Of a DNA stretch of 41,270 nt, positions 1 to 8,516 are shown piece by piece; position 1 is the stretch's first letter; each line of letters begins with the position of its first letter. The DNA is from Thalassarchaeum sp002495735 (GTDB lineage Archaea > Thermoplasmatota > Poseidoniia > Poseidoniales > Thalassarchaeaceae). The stretch lies in assembly GCA_937911265.1 (NCBI GenBank), contig CALDRG010000015.1, positions 1 to 41,270 of the forward strand, written 5' to 3'. Under the pieces are notes generated by a model. It was not told the origin of the DNA and did not search any database. It was given only the letters and a program-made list of their open reading frames with translations. Position numbers and translations under genes: made by a program.

Positions 1-170
1 CCCCGTCCCCATTCCAGTCAATCCCGTCGAACTGCTCATTATTGGGCGAGACGTAAATCTCGTTGATGTAAATCGCATCGGTGGGCGCTGCTTGGGCAGA
101 TGCCACCATTGCAGGACCTAGGGCCGGACATCAGCATCAGTAGGATTGCAGACATGACTGCTACGCGCAT
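1..170 (-). CDS. N-terminus of a secreted lamin-tail-like protein, with an apparent frameshift
   Basis: The 5' end of a minus-strand gene that runs off the left edge. From ATG at 168-170 the reading gives a hydrophobic signal peptide (MRVAVMSAILLMLMS). The frame then has to shift by one base near 123-127 to continue as a signal-peptide end (ALGPAMVASAQAAP) and a mature start reading DAIYINEIYVSPNNEQFDG, then DWNGDG. The INEI and DWNGDG pattern resembles the opening of lamin-tail (LTD) domains, which occur in many secreted proteins. Removing one C/G base from the GGCCGG tract makes the frame continuous, so this is either an indel in the read or assembly, or a broken gene. Without the shift an internal ATG near 109 could serve as start, but it would lack the signal-peptide core. 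It is divergent from the lipoprotein gene at 271. The domain call is tentative because only about 55 residues are visible. Confidence 0.5.
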
Positions 171-270
171 GGCCCACTAACGCCCCGCTTCAGGCTTTCA
201 ACCCCACCGCCCCGCGGTACAGAGCGCATCATGTGCGAAGTGCGAAATACGGCCATAGCGCGGGTCCAGC

Positions 271-1707
271 ATGGCCGAGCGCAGCAGGCCGAGAACAGTA
301 CTCGCGGCAATCATGGTCGCCAGCATGGCATTCGCGGGGTGCTTAGGAGGAGGCGAGTCCGTAGAAGATAGCACCGTGCCTTGGGATTCGGACTACCAAT
401 ACATCGACCTCCCGTCCTCGTACGAGGACCCACGCAATTTCACAGTCGCAGCCCCGTTCTCAAACACCACTTGGGGCAACGCATCATGGACGGTCTACGG
501 AAACGAGCACGGCGGTAACTGCTGCGAGCACTATCTCGCCGCCACGAAGGAGGGCTGGATTCTCAACTTTGGCGGCGAGTATCCTACATGGAGTGAGGAC
601 AGGGGCCTCACCTGGCAGGAATACCTGCCGACTATATTCTCCCAGCTAGGTTGCCGTGAATGGAAGCCGACTGTTCCCGGCCAAGAGGGACTCGGCGAAG
701 GCAGCATAGTCCAAGCCACAAACGGGGATCTAATCTCCATGGGATGGTTCCCCTACCCTAGTACGAGCGGTGCGGATCAGTTCTACGCATTCTTCTACGA
801 TGCGGAGGACCAAGAGTGGAGTTGGTGCTTCAATAGGACCCCTGAGCCGTTCTATGACAGGTCCTGGCAGGTTGAGGTTGTGGGCCCAATAAACAGCTTC
901 CTGTATGGCAACGGGCCATGGGCCAGTCTGGTTATTTCGAACTTCTGGCATCAGGTTCAGAACATCGGAGGCCAGATATCCACTGATGGACTGAACTACG
1001 ATTACTTCGGTTTCCCTGACAGAGACGATAGCCTAGATGTTATGGAAGTAGATCTGAACCCGGAAACCCTCGGTCCGGAGTGGGACTTCACCAAGCCCCA
1101 CAAAGAAATGAGGTCCTTCCCAGTTCCATCTGGAGGACTTTACTTCCCCAACTACTTCATCGATGGTAGTGATGCTTACCTAGACACTTCTCTAAATTGG
1201 TGGACGGGCACCACTTTGAACGGGTCATCACTTCCATCGCAGTACTGCGCTTTCGACTCTTCTACTGCATTACACTGCGTTACTGCAGGCGGCACTATCC
1301 TAACTCACATGCTGTCATGGGATGGCGGTGAGAGTTGGCAGAACCAGACCTACAATCTATCTGCTGAGACCTCTGAACTTGAGGAATGGGAATTCCACAC
1401 TAATGGTGTTCACGATTTATTCGTGCTAAATGTCCGCTACCAGAGCGCTGCCGGTCCCGATATCGACTTGTCATGGCATGTTAGGGAGTACTCAGAGAGT
1501 ATGTTTCCAGACATGAGGACATACTTGGGTCTCGGCGATCTAGATTCGACATCCGGCGCAGGCAATGACATCAGGTTCGACTTTGCAAGTATGGGAATCC
1601 TGCCCGATGGTGGTGCCTTCATCGCATATCACGACTCAACTGATCCCGACCCACTGTTCGGCGTAGAGATGCTTCTCCCAGCCAGATACGGTCCTGCAGT
1701 GGCCTAA
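271..1707 (+). CDS. Secreted lipoprotein with Asp-box (BNR/sialidase-like) motifs
   Basis: A predicted surface lipoprotein of 478 residues. It has a basic N-terminus, a hydrophobic stretch (about 9-22) and a lipobox ending FAGC, with lipidated Cys24. Two Asp-box motifs of the S-x-D-x-G-x-[TS]-W type are visible at about 108-115 (SEDRGLTW) and 349-356 (SWDGGESW), with a degenerate third at about 237-244. Asp boxes mark beta-propeller folds such as sialidases and other BNR-repeat proteins. The body is rich in Trp, Tyr and Gly, as in such propellers. I see no sialidase catalytic residues I could defend, so binding or glycan-active function remains open. The ATG at 271 is chosen because it directly precedes the signal peptide. 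The gene ends at 1707, the base before the minus-strand ileS stop begins. Confidence 0.7.
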   Translation: MAERSRPRTVLAAIMVASMAFAGCLGGGESVEDSTVPWDSDYQYIDLPSSYEDPRNFTVAAPFSNTTWGNASWTVYGNEHGGNCCEHYLAATKEGWILNFGGEYPTWSEDRGLTWQEYLPTIFSQLGCREWKPTVPGQEGLGEGSIVQATNGDLISMGWFPYPSTSGADQFYAFFYDAEDQEWSWCFNRTPEPFYDRSWQVEVVGPINSFLYGNGPWASLVISNFWHQVQNIGGQISTDGLNYDYFGFPDRDDSLDVMEVDLNPETLGPEWDFTKPHKEMRSFPVPSGGLYFPNYFIDGSDAYLDTSLNWWTGTTLNGSSLPSQYCAFDSSTALHCVTAGGTILTHMLSWDGGESWQNQTYNLSAETSELEEWEFHTNGVHDLFVLNVRYQSAAGPDIDLSWHVREYSESMFPDMRTYLGLGDLDSTSGAGNDIRFDFASMGILPDGGAFIAYHDSTDPDPLFGVEMLLPARYGPAVA

Positions 1708-4700
1708 TCACTGGCCTACGTGGAACACTATCGCAATACCATCGACCTCGAATGAGTCCGCCTCATTTGGTGCCGACCCCTCATTCAGGGTGGCGCTACC
1801 GGCCCGAGTCTCACTCTGCACGTGAACCCAGTCTTCGTCGGCCATCTCCGCACCTTCAATCCAGACTGACAAGGAGATACTTTCCTCGACTGCGAGGTCG
1901 AGTTCCTTGCGCTTCGACTGAATCCTACGTATCACATCGCGTGCGAGCCCGCGCGACATCAACTCCTCGTCGATGTCCATATCAAGCACTAGAGAGACGT
2001 CTCCGAAGTCTTCGTCAGATAGGGTGGCGGCCGAGTAACCCTCTTTCTCAGTGCGACGTATCTCAATGTCATTCATTGTAATCTGGTAACCTGCGAGGGC
2101 GGCGATACCGGCCTCGATCTCCAGCAGCAGTGAGTCCGGATCGGAGGTGTCGAGCTTCGCAAGCACCGCTGGCAGGTCTGACCTGCACTTCGCGCCCAAT
2201 GCCTTTCTGTTTGGTTCGAGTACAATCTTCTGGAAACGGTCGAGATCCGCTTCAGTCATCAGGTTCTCAACATTCAATTCCTCTGCTAGAATCTCGTGGA
2301 AGTCAGTGAGGTCCGGGCCGCCGATAATCCAGCCGTTGCGGCACGGCAGCCTCTGTCGGCGACCCCCTTCGGCTCGGACACGCCTACCTGTCTCAGCGAG
2401 CGCGCGCACGAGTTTCATCTGCTGCTCCAGTCCGTAGTCGCGTGGAGGCAAGCTACGCTCGACCAGCGCCGAGCCTAGCGGCCAGTCTGCAAGGTGGACC
2501 GACGATCCTGCAAGATCTCGGTGTATCCTGTCAGGCATGAATGGAGAGACGGGTGCCATCAATCTGCAGACCAGCAAAAGGGCCTCATGCAGAGTATGTT
2601 GGCAAGCCCGCTTGTCGCTGCTGTCGGCCTCATCCCACAGTCTACGCCGAGAGCGACGGACGTACCAGTTAGAGAGGTCGTTGACGACGAACTCCTCGAG
2701 TTCGCGCCCCGCCTTGTGGAAGTCCCAAGATTCGAAGTGCTCGTGGTAAGTATCTGCCATCGCGTTCGCCTTAGACAGCACCCAGCGGTCGAGTGGGCTG
2801 CGCTCAGCCACAGCGACGTAGCCAGACTTGTCGTCGGCATCGAAACCGTCCATAGACGCGTAGTCGGCGTGGAAGCGGTAGACGTTCCAAAGTGTGAGGA
2901 ACATCTTGGCGTAGGACTCTCGGACTCCATTGGGGTCGAAGTTGGTTGGCGACCACGGCGCACTCTGCGTAGTCATGTACCAGCGGATTGAGTCCGAACC
3001 CTCTTTGTTGAAGTGATCCCAAGGATCGACGACATTCCCCTTCGACTTACTCATCTTCTTGCCGTCTTTGTCGAGAATGTGGCCGAGTGAGAGGCAGCGG
3101 CGGTAGCAGGTGCTGCCGAATACCGCCGTAGAGACTGCTAGCAGAGAGTAGAACCAACCGCGCGTCTGGTCGACAGCCTCGCAGATGTAGTCTACCGGGA
3201 ACGAACCTGCGAATTTATCCTCGTTCTCGAAGGGGTAGTGCCACTGCGCGAACGAGGCGCAGCCCGAGTCGAACCAGCAGTCCATGACATAGGGCTCGCG
3301 CACCATTTCGCCCGAGCAGCCGTCCGAAGGGCAGTGCAGCCTGACGTCGTCGACGTATGGTCGGTGCAGCTCGGGAGGCACAGGAGAGTCACCTGTCTTC
3401 ATCGAGGTCATCTCCTCGATGCTGCCGATGCAGTGCTCGTGGCCGCAGTCGGAGCAGATCCACACTGGGATAGGGGTGCCCCAGTAACGTTCGCGACTAA
3501 TCGCCCAGTCCTTGATGTTCGAGAGCCACTCTCCCATTCGCTTGCTACCGGTCCACTCCGGAGCCCACTCGACCTCGGAGTTGTGTTGCAATATCTCGTC
3601 GCGAACCGAGGTCATGCGGACGAACCAGCTGTCCATCGCGTAGTACAGCAGAGGATGATCGGTACGCCAACAGTGCGGGTAGTCGTGAGTGTATGTGTGC
3701 TCGCGGTACAGCATCCCCTCGTCAGAGAGGTAGTCTATGATGTCCGAATCGCAGTCCTTGACGTAGCGTCCGTCGAGCATATCATGGGTCCCGGAGATGA
3801 AGTTTCCGTCAATCCCCACGGTGTGTTGGGCCGGGAGGCCAACCTGCATGCCGAGGTTGTAATCCTCTTCGCCGTACATCACTGCCGTGTGGACTACTCC
3901 TGTGCCGTCTGTGGTGGTGACAAAGTCCGCCTCGACCACGGTCCAAGCACTCTCAGAACCGCCTCTATCTACTGCACCGGGGAACAGAGGTCGGTAGGTC
4001 TTACCAACCAGTGTCGAGCCAGGAAATTCCTCAATCACTTCGACTTGGTGCCGCAGTACATCAGAGAGCAGGTCTTTGGCTAGGATCAGTTCCTCGCCGA
4101 CTCCAGCGCCCCCTCGCCCCTCCCAAGAGCCAGATGGCAACTCAGTGATTCGGACGCGACAGTATGTGACATCCGGTCCGATAGCGAGGCCGACATTGCC
4201 CGGTAGGGTCCAGGGGGTTGTCGTCCAAGCGAGGATGGAGGCATCATCATCGATGAGTCGGAACTTGATGTAGACAGCCGGCTCGGAGACCTCCTTGTAG
4301 CCTAGTGACACCTCGTGGGTAGAGTAGCTGGTACCAGTCTGGGGGCAGTATGGCAGGACCTTGTGGCCACGGAACAACAGACCTTTGTCGAACATCTGCT
4401 TGAGTGACCACCATGCCGACTCGATGTATTCGTCGTGCAGGGTGACGTATGGGTCATCCATGTCGACCCAGAAACCCATCCTCTCGGTCATCTCACGCCA
4501 TACCTCTTCGTAGGTCCAGACGCTTTCCTTGCACTTGTCGTTGAAGGCCTCCATGCCGTACTCCTCGATAGCCTCGTTCGACATCAGGTCGAGTTTCTTT
4601 TGCACCTCTATCTCAACAGGAAGTCCATGGGTATCCCATCCTCCCTTGCGCTCAACGACATGCCCCTCCATGGTCTTCCATCGACAGACCATGTCCTTGA

Positions 4701-4896
4701 ACAGCCTCGAGATGACGTGGTGAATACCCGGCCGACCGTTTGCCGTGGGCGGCCCCTCGAGGAAGGTGAAGGGGCTGGCACCATCTCGGCGCGCCTCGAT
4801 AGTCGCCTCAAAAGTCCCCTCTTCATTCCAGGTTTCCATCAAGGTACTTTCTAAGGCGACCGGATCGAGGTCGCCTGCAGGTTTGGGTACGCCCAT
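1708..4896 (-). CDS. ileS: Isoleucyl-tRNA synthetase
   Basis: Charges tRNA-Ile with isoleucine in the cytoplasm. At 1062 residues it has the full class I layout. The ATP-binding motif region is at about 49-60 (PPTANGRPGIHH), GWDTHGLPVE at about 86-95, and the CP1 editing domain lies roughly between 190 and 410 (TTTPWTLPGN near 225; GTGVVHTA near 332). A Cys-rich metal-binding segment lies at 481-489 and about 522-527, and KMSKS is at 614-618. The anticodon-binding region and a C-terminal tail follow. The usual HIGH signature appears as GIHH, a form I recall from one IleRS clade, so it does not argue against function. The gene is monocistronic here. It is divergent from the HMA/DUF4396 gene and abuts the lipoprotein gene tail to tail. 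Confidence 0.97.
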   Translation of the reverse strand: MGVPKPAGDLDPVALESTLMETWNEEGTFEATIEARRDGASPFTFLEGPPTANGRPGIHHVISRLFKDMVCRWKTMEGHVVERKGGWDTHGLPVEIEVQKKLDLMSNEAIEEYGMEAFNDKCKESVWTYEEVWREMTERMGFWVDMDDPYVTLHDEYIESAWWSLKQMFDKGLLFRGHKVLPYCPQTGTSYSTHEVSLGYKEVSEPAVYIKFRLIDDDASILAWTTTPWTLPGNVGLAIGPDVTYCRVRITELPSGSWEGRGGAGVGEELILAKDLLSDVLRHQVEVIEEFPGSTLVGKTYRPLFPGAVDRGGSESAWTVVEADFVTTTDGTGVVHTAVMYGEEDYNLGMQVGLPAQHTVGIDGNFISGTHDMLDGRYVKDCDSDIIDYLSDEGMLYREHTYTHDYPHCWRTDHPLLYYAMDSWFVRMTSVRDEILQHNSEVEWAPEWTGSKRMGEWLSNIKDWAISRERYWGTPIPVWICSDCGHEHCIGSIEEMTSMKTGDSPVPPELHRPYVDDVRLHCPSDGCSGEMVREPYVMDCWFDSGCASFAQWHYPFENEDKFAGSFPVDYICEAVDQTRGWFYSLLAVSTAVFGSTCYRRCLSLGHILDKDGKKMSKSKGNVVDPWDHFNKEGSDSIRWYMTTQSAPWSPTNFDPNGVRESYAKMFLTLWNVYRFHADYASMDGFDADDKSGYVAVAERSPLDRWVLSKANAMADTYHEHFESWDFHKAGRELEEFVVNDLSNWYVRRSRRRLWDEADSSDKRACQHTLHEALLLVCRLMAPVSPFMPDRIHRDLAGSSVHLADWPLGSALVERSLPPRDYGLEQQMKLVRALAETGRRVRAEGGRRQRLPCRNGWIIGGPDLTDFHEILAEELNVENLMTEADLDRFQKIVLEPNRKALGAKCRSDLPAVLAKLDTSDPDSLLLEIEAGIAALAGYQITMNDIEIRRTEKEGYSAATLSDEDFGDVSLVLDMDIDEELMSRGLARDVIRRIQSKRKELDLAVEESISLSVWIEGAEMADEDWVHVQSETRAGSATLNEGSAPNEADSFEVDGIAIVFHVGQ

Positions 4897-4998
4897 CGGC
4901 CCAGCGACTTACAGCGCTGTATTGAAGATGCCCCGGTCGCCCATAGGGCGAATTCATTATTTAGCAGACTTATTAGTGACCGCCGAGACGCCTTGAAC
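4897..4998. promoter_or_regulatory. Divergent promoter region between ileS and the HMA/DUF4396 gene
   Basis: This 102-bp gap must carry promoters for both divergent genes. A perfect inverted repeat, TCGCCC-ATA-GGGCGA, occupies 4937-4951 and is followed by AT-rich sequence. CTTATTAGT at 4969-4977 lies about 25 bases before the ATG at 4999, the distance expected of an archaeal TATA box if the transcript is leaderless. The TATA assignment is inferred from position and composition only. Confidence 0.4.
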
Positions 4999-5661
4999 AT
5001 GTCTGAGACGTCTACTATCGCAGTCGGTGGGATGACCTGCACGGGCTGCTCTGGTCGTGTGAGAGACTCCTTGGAGGCTCTGGACGGAGTTCTGAGCGCT
5101 GATGTATCCCACGAGACCGGGCAAGCAGTGGTTTCGCACTCGGGGACTGGACACGAAGCCATGCTTGAGGCCATAGTCGGTGCTGGCTACAATGCAGAGG
5201 GAACGAATCCTGATTTTGACTGGAACGACCGCGAAATCTGGAAACAATCTGCTAACAACACCAAGTGGTGCCTAATTGGCTGCTCCATCGGAGAGTTTGG
5301 AACTCTCGCCTACTATTCCTACTCAGGAATCACGGCTGATTTGGAATTATTTTCAAAAATCTGGTACTTCTACGCAATACTGCCTCTGATTAACGGACTT
5401 GCAACTAGCGTGATGCTGGAGACCACTATCCTGATGCGAGGCCAGATGGACTTTCGCAACGCCCTTTCTACCGCTTTCGGAATGTCGTTCATCTCAATGC
5501 TCATGATGGAGATTGCGATGGAGATTACTGACCTTTTATTCACCTCGGGAGAACTAGGGATGAATCCTATTGCAATACCATTCATGCTCATAGTTGGTTT
5601 CCTTACTCCGTGGCCCTACAATTACTGGAGGCTCAAGAAGTACGGAGTCGCATGCCATTGA
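4999..5661 (+). CDS. Heavy-metal-associated domain fused to a DUF4396 membrane protein
   Basis: A 220-residue membrane protein. Residues 5-66 form an HMA-type soluble metal-binding domain with the GMTCTGC motif, metal-ligand cysteines at 14 and 17. After a linker, about four hydrophobic segments follow (about 88-108, 121-141, 160-182, 190-210). The sequence around SVMLETTILMRGQMDF and the next helix looks like DUF4396, a family of unknown function. The HMA domain points to a soft metal such as copper as ligand or sensor. Whether the membrane part transports anything is not known. An in-frame TTG lies at 4993, but ATG at 4999 is preferred because it sits at leaderless distance from the AT-rich box. 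nadE follows after 15 bases, so the two are probably co-transcribed. Confidence 0.75.
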   Translation: MSETSTIAVGGMTCTGCSGRVRDSLEALDGVLSADVSHETGQAVVSHSGTGHEAMLEAIVGAGYNAEGTNPDFDWNDREIWKQSANNTKWCLIGCSIGEFGTLAYYSYSGITADLELFSKIWYFYAILPLINGLATSVMLETTILMRGQMDFRNALSTAFGMSFISMLMMEIAMEITDLLFTSGELGMNPIAIPFMLIVGFLTPWPYNYWRLKKYGVACH

Positions 5662-5676
5662 ACCGGAGGAGTGGTA

Positions 5677-6441
5677 ATGGAAGATTGGCAGACATTGAGT
5701 AATGAGATTGCTGATTGGCTAAAGGAATATGCCGACAGTAACCAAATCACCGCTCTGATAGTAGGGGTTTCAGGAGGCATCGACTCTGCTGTAACCTCCG
5801 CCTTGTGTGCAAAAACAGGATTGAAAACTATCGCCCTCAACATGCCCATCCATCAAGAGGCCCTACAATACGACCTTTCCAATCTACACATAGAGTGGCT
5901 GAAATCAAGATGGGAAAACGTCGATAGCCACACGATAGATTTGACTCGCACTTTCGACCTCTATGCAAATGAGTTGAGCAACCACAGCCTTTCTGATTTG
6001 GCATCGGCCAATACTAGGGCTAGGCTAAGGATGACAACTCTGTATGCAATAGCGGGATCCAACAACGGAATTGTAGTGGGAACCGGGAATAAGGTCGAGG
6101 ACTTTGGGGTGGGATTCTTCACCAAGTATGGAGATGGGGGTGTGGACATTTCCCCCCTCGCTGATCTGTATAAGTCAGAAGTATATGCACTCGCGGAGGC
6201 ATTGGGTATCGTCCAGGAAATTCAGGAGGCCGCACCTACGGATGGGCTTTGGAATGATGGCAGAACCGATGAAGATCAAATGGGTGCAACTTACGAAGAA
6301 TTAGAGTGCGCTATGGGGCAAATAGAGAACCCATCTAGTGAGGCATTGACGGAAAGACAAGAAGAAGTATTGGGGATTTATCGAAGACTACACAATGCTA
6401 ATTCTCACAAAATGAACCCCATCCCTATTTTCAAGAGATAA
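5677..6441 (+). CDS. nadE: NAD+ synthetase, ammonia-dependent type
   Basis: Catalyses the last step of NAD synthesis, ATP-dependent amidation of nicotinic acid adenine dinucleotide. The 254-residue protein has the N-type ATP pyrophosphatase P-loop SGGIDS at 32-37 and the conserved block GTGNKVEDF near 133, then FFTKYGDGG and SPLADLYKSEV. It has no nitrilase-like glutaminase domain, so it should use free ammonia or an ammonia donor supplied separately. The ATG at 5677 is preferred over the upstream GTG at 5671 because GGAGG at 5665-5669 is then 7 bases upstream, a normal Shine-Dalgarno spacing. It sits behind the HMA/DUF4396 gene in one likely transcript. Another NAD gene, nadM, lies at 29109. 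Confidence 0.95.
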   Translation: MEDWQTLSNEIADWLKEYADSNQITALIVGVSGGIDSAVTSALCAKTGLKTIALNMPIHQEALQYDLSNLHIEWLKSRWENVDSHTIDLTRTFDLYANELSNHSLSDLASANTRARLRMTTLYAIAGSNNGIVVGTGNKVEDFGVGFFTKYGDGGVDISPLADLYKSEVYALAEALGIVQEIQEAAPTDGLWNDGRTDEDQMGATYEELECAMGQIENPSSEALTERQEEVLGIYRRLHNANSHKMNPIPIFKR

Positions 6442-6460
6442 GAAAAATCAGTCGCCCGAA

Positions 6461-6652
6461 TCAGTGGTGATGAGCCCTCTCTTCCGGTTCGAGCAGGATT
6501 GCACCGAGTATCATTGTGAGTGTGGCGAATCCGGCTAGACTTGCAGCAATGTACGCTTCTTCGTAAAGGGCTGCACCCAACTCTGCTATGTGCAAGACCC
6601 CGTGAAGTCCAAGCGACATCTGTACTAATCGTGTTATCAATGATTTTACCAT
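6461..6652 (-). CDS. Small predicted membrane protein
   Basis: A 63-residue protein with hydrophobic stretches around 8-30 and 34-54 and a C-terminal tail ending in three histidines. I do not recognise a family. It is accepted as real because it fills an otherwise empty gap between nadE and the AcnX gene, has membrane-protein composition and ends 19 bases from the nadE stop. The 37 bases upstream are AT-rich, consistent with a promoter. The His-rich tail might bind metal, but that is speculation. Confidence 0.55.
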   Translation of the reverse strand: MVKSLITRLVQMSLGLHGVLHIAELGAALYEEAYIAASLAGFATLTMILGAILLEPEERAHHH

Positions 6653-6689
6653 GTCAACGCGTAATAGTAATCAGATTTGAAAAGTATGT

Positions 6690-8489
6690 ATGGGAAATTT
6701 GGTTTGCGTTGTATTGAAGGGGGTCTCCATACGCGAGAAAGGCGTGGACATCCCAGGTGACCTGAGCTCAATGCTCGAGGGCGGGCACGGCCCGACCAAA
6801 CAGAAGGCAGCCAGACTGGTCGTCGATTTGGCCTCCGCAGCGAGTGCGGACGAATTCGTCCGTGTCGAGCACGCCCACGTTTCAGGTGTCAGTGTGATTA
6901 CCGGCGGTCACGGCCTCAGGCGTTTCCTCTCTGATCTGGCAGGCGACCCCGAAGGCAAGGTAGTGATTCCTACCACCCTGAATTCAGCGGGGTGCGATCA
7001 CGAGAGGATGGATGAGATGGGCATCGATCACCCTGACTTCTTAGAGCAGCAGTTCGAGATAGTCCACGCTTACTCCAATCTTGACATAGATGCCATCCTA
7101 TCATGCACGCCCTATGACAGGGGTATCGAATCCGGTGACGGAATCGGCTCATGGGCGGAGTCCAATGCAGTCTGCTTCTCCAACTCCTACACTTCGCTCG
7201 TCACCAACCGTGAGTCCGGCCTCTCCGCGCTCGCCACTGCGCTCACTGGTTGGGCCCCCCGGTGGGGGCTTCACCTCGAAGAGAACCGTATTCCAAACAT
7301 CCTCGTAAGCATCGAGTGCGCGATGTCGGACCCGACCGACTGGAGCGTGCTTGGGGACTGGATTGGTAAACAGATTCTCCCTGATTGGGAACTCCCTTGG
7401 GGCCCGATGCCACGCATCACCGGACTGCCCGAGTGGGCCAGCTTTGAGATGCGAAAGGCGCTTACAGCGGCGGCGGCTAACTACGGCTGCCCCCTGCTCT
7501 GGGCCGACGGTCACACCGTTGACGCGCCCTCTGTGGAAGACTATCAAGGCGAGTTGACCTTCACTGAGGAAGACCTCGCTGAACGCTATCGCGAACTCGC
7601 ACCGAGAGGGCAGATTGACCTAGTGGTCATCGGCTGCCCACAGGCTAGCGTCGGTGAGGCCCGCACAGCTGCTGCTGCTGTCAGGGCAAGGATGGAACTG
7701 GGCGAGGCCATACCAGACCAGCGGCTCTGGGTCTTCATGAGTGGCCACAACCACGACCTAATCTCCGTCGACGGCACTCTCGACGTGCTAGAGGAGGCTG
7801 GGGCACTCGTTCTCCGTGACACTTGCCCCGAGGTCACGCCGTACAACCGCTCGCGCTACAACCATTTGCTGACCAACTCCCTGAAGGCTGAGCACTACCT
7901 AACCAGTGGACTCAACCGGATGCCCACCAGTGTCGGCACTATTGAGCAGTGCGTCGCCCACGCTTTCGACCCGACCCTCGTTGCCGGCGAGCGCCCGGTA
8001 CTGGGTTCGGGGGTTGCCAAGCCGATACCATCCGCGAAGACGCAGCGCCGTGGCGAATACGAGTCCATTGGAAGTGGGATACCCAGCCAGAGCGAGTGGA
8101 TGGTCTCAGGAAAGGCGTTAGTGACTGACGTTCCAATCACATACCTCGGTTATGTCAACTGCGACACTGGATTCATTGAGGAGCCCGGGCACCCTCTCGA
8201 TGGGCATTCCATTGAGGACACCGTACTAATCTACCCAAAGGGCTCGGGCTCTACTGTCGCGCCCTTCGTACTGATGGGGCTAATCTACACCGACAAGGGT
8301 CCGATTGCAATCGTCAACCGTGACGTCTGCCCGCTTACCCTGCCTGCCGCCTCCCTTCTGGGAGTTCCCTACGCCCACAGTTTCAGCTCCGATCCCACAA
8401 TGGAGGTCAACTCTGGAGACGTTGTTGAGATCTCGCTGAACGGTGGTGTGACAACCCTCAGGGTCGTCAGTAGAGCAGGAGAGGATTGA
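6690..8489 (+). CDS. Aconitase X family protein: DUF521 large and DUF126 swivel domains in one chain
   Basis: A 599-residue dehydratase of the AcnX family. Residues about 26-425 match the large subunit: GGHGPTKQKA near 31-40, AHVSGVS at 62-68, CTPY near 139, RDTCPEVTPYNRS near 376 and TNSLKAEHY near 395, with further Cys near 421. Residues about 470-599 match the small swivel subunit, with KGSGST at 517-522. Family members include cis-3-hydroxy-L-proline dehydratase and archaeal phosphomevalonate dehydratase, an Fe-S enzyme of the archaeal mevalonate pathway. The latter is normally made from two separate genes, so the fusion is unusual in an archaeon and the substrate is open. The start is uncertain: ATG at 6690 is used, but a start at 6744 (GTG) or 6771 (ATG) would remove a poorly matching N-terminus. 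Confidence 0.85.
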   Translation: MGNLVCVVLKGVSIREKGVDIPGDLSSMLEGGHGPTKQKAARLVVDLASAASADEFVRVEHAHVSGVSVITGGHGLRRFLSDLAGDPEGKVVIPTTLNSAGCDHERMDEMGIDHPDFLEQQFEIVHAYSNLDIDAILSCTPYDRGIESGDGIGSWAESNAVCFSNSYTSLVTNRESGLSALATALTGWAPRWGLHLEENRIPNILVSIECAMSDPTDWSVLGDWIGKQILPDWELPWGPMPRITGLPEWASFEMRKALTAAAANYGCPLLWADGHTVDAPSVEDYQGELTFTEEDLAERYRELAPRGQIDLVVIGCPQASVGEARTAAAAVRARMELGEAIPDQRLWVFMSGHNHDLISVDGTLDVLEEAGALVLRDTCPEVTPYNRSRYNHLLTNSLKAEHYLTSGLNRMPTSVGTIEQCVAHAFDPTLVAGERPVLGSGVAKPIPSAKTQRRGEYESIGSGIPSQSEWMVSGKALVTDVPITYLGYVNCDTGFIEEPGHPLDGHSIEDTVLIYPKGSGSTVAPFVLMGLIYTDKGPIAIVNRDVCPLTLPAASLLGVPYAHSFSSDPTMEVNSGDVVEISLNGGVTTLRVVSRAGED

Positions 8490-8495
8490 TGACTC

Positions 8496-8512
8496 CCAGT
8501 GCTTCGCACTGG
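8496..8512. promoter_or_regulatory. Perfect hairpin between the AcnX gene and tgtA
   Basis: CCAGTGC (8496-8502), a TTC loop and GCACTGG (8506-8512) form a 7-bp perfect stem six bases after the AcnX stop. There is no T run, so it is not a standard archaeal terminator. It overlaps the first possible GTG of tgtA (8499) and ends 5 bases before the next one (8517). It could affect translation of tgtA or mRNA processing. Confidence 0.5.
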
Positions 8513-8516
8513 TTCC

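Noticed and set aside
3238..4083. 281-residue open frame on the plus strand
   Set aside because: Antisense to the editing and catalytic parts of ileS, with no recognisable motif or start signal.
4999..6441. Copper P-type ATPase start, from the HMA domain
   Set aside because: The chain lacks the DKTG phosphorylation motif, the CPx helix and the ATP-binding domain, and ends at 220 residues with a DUF4396-like membrane part.
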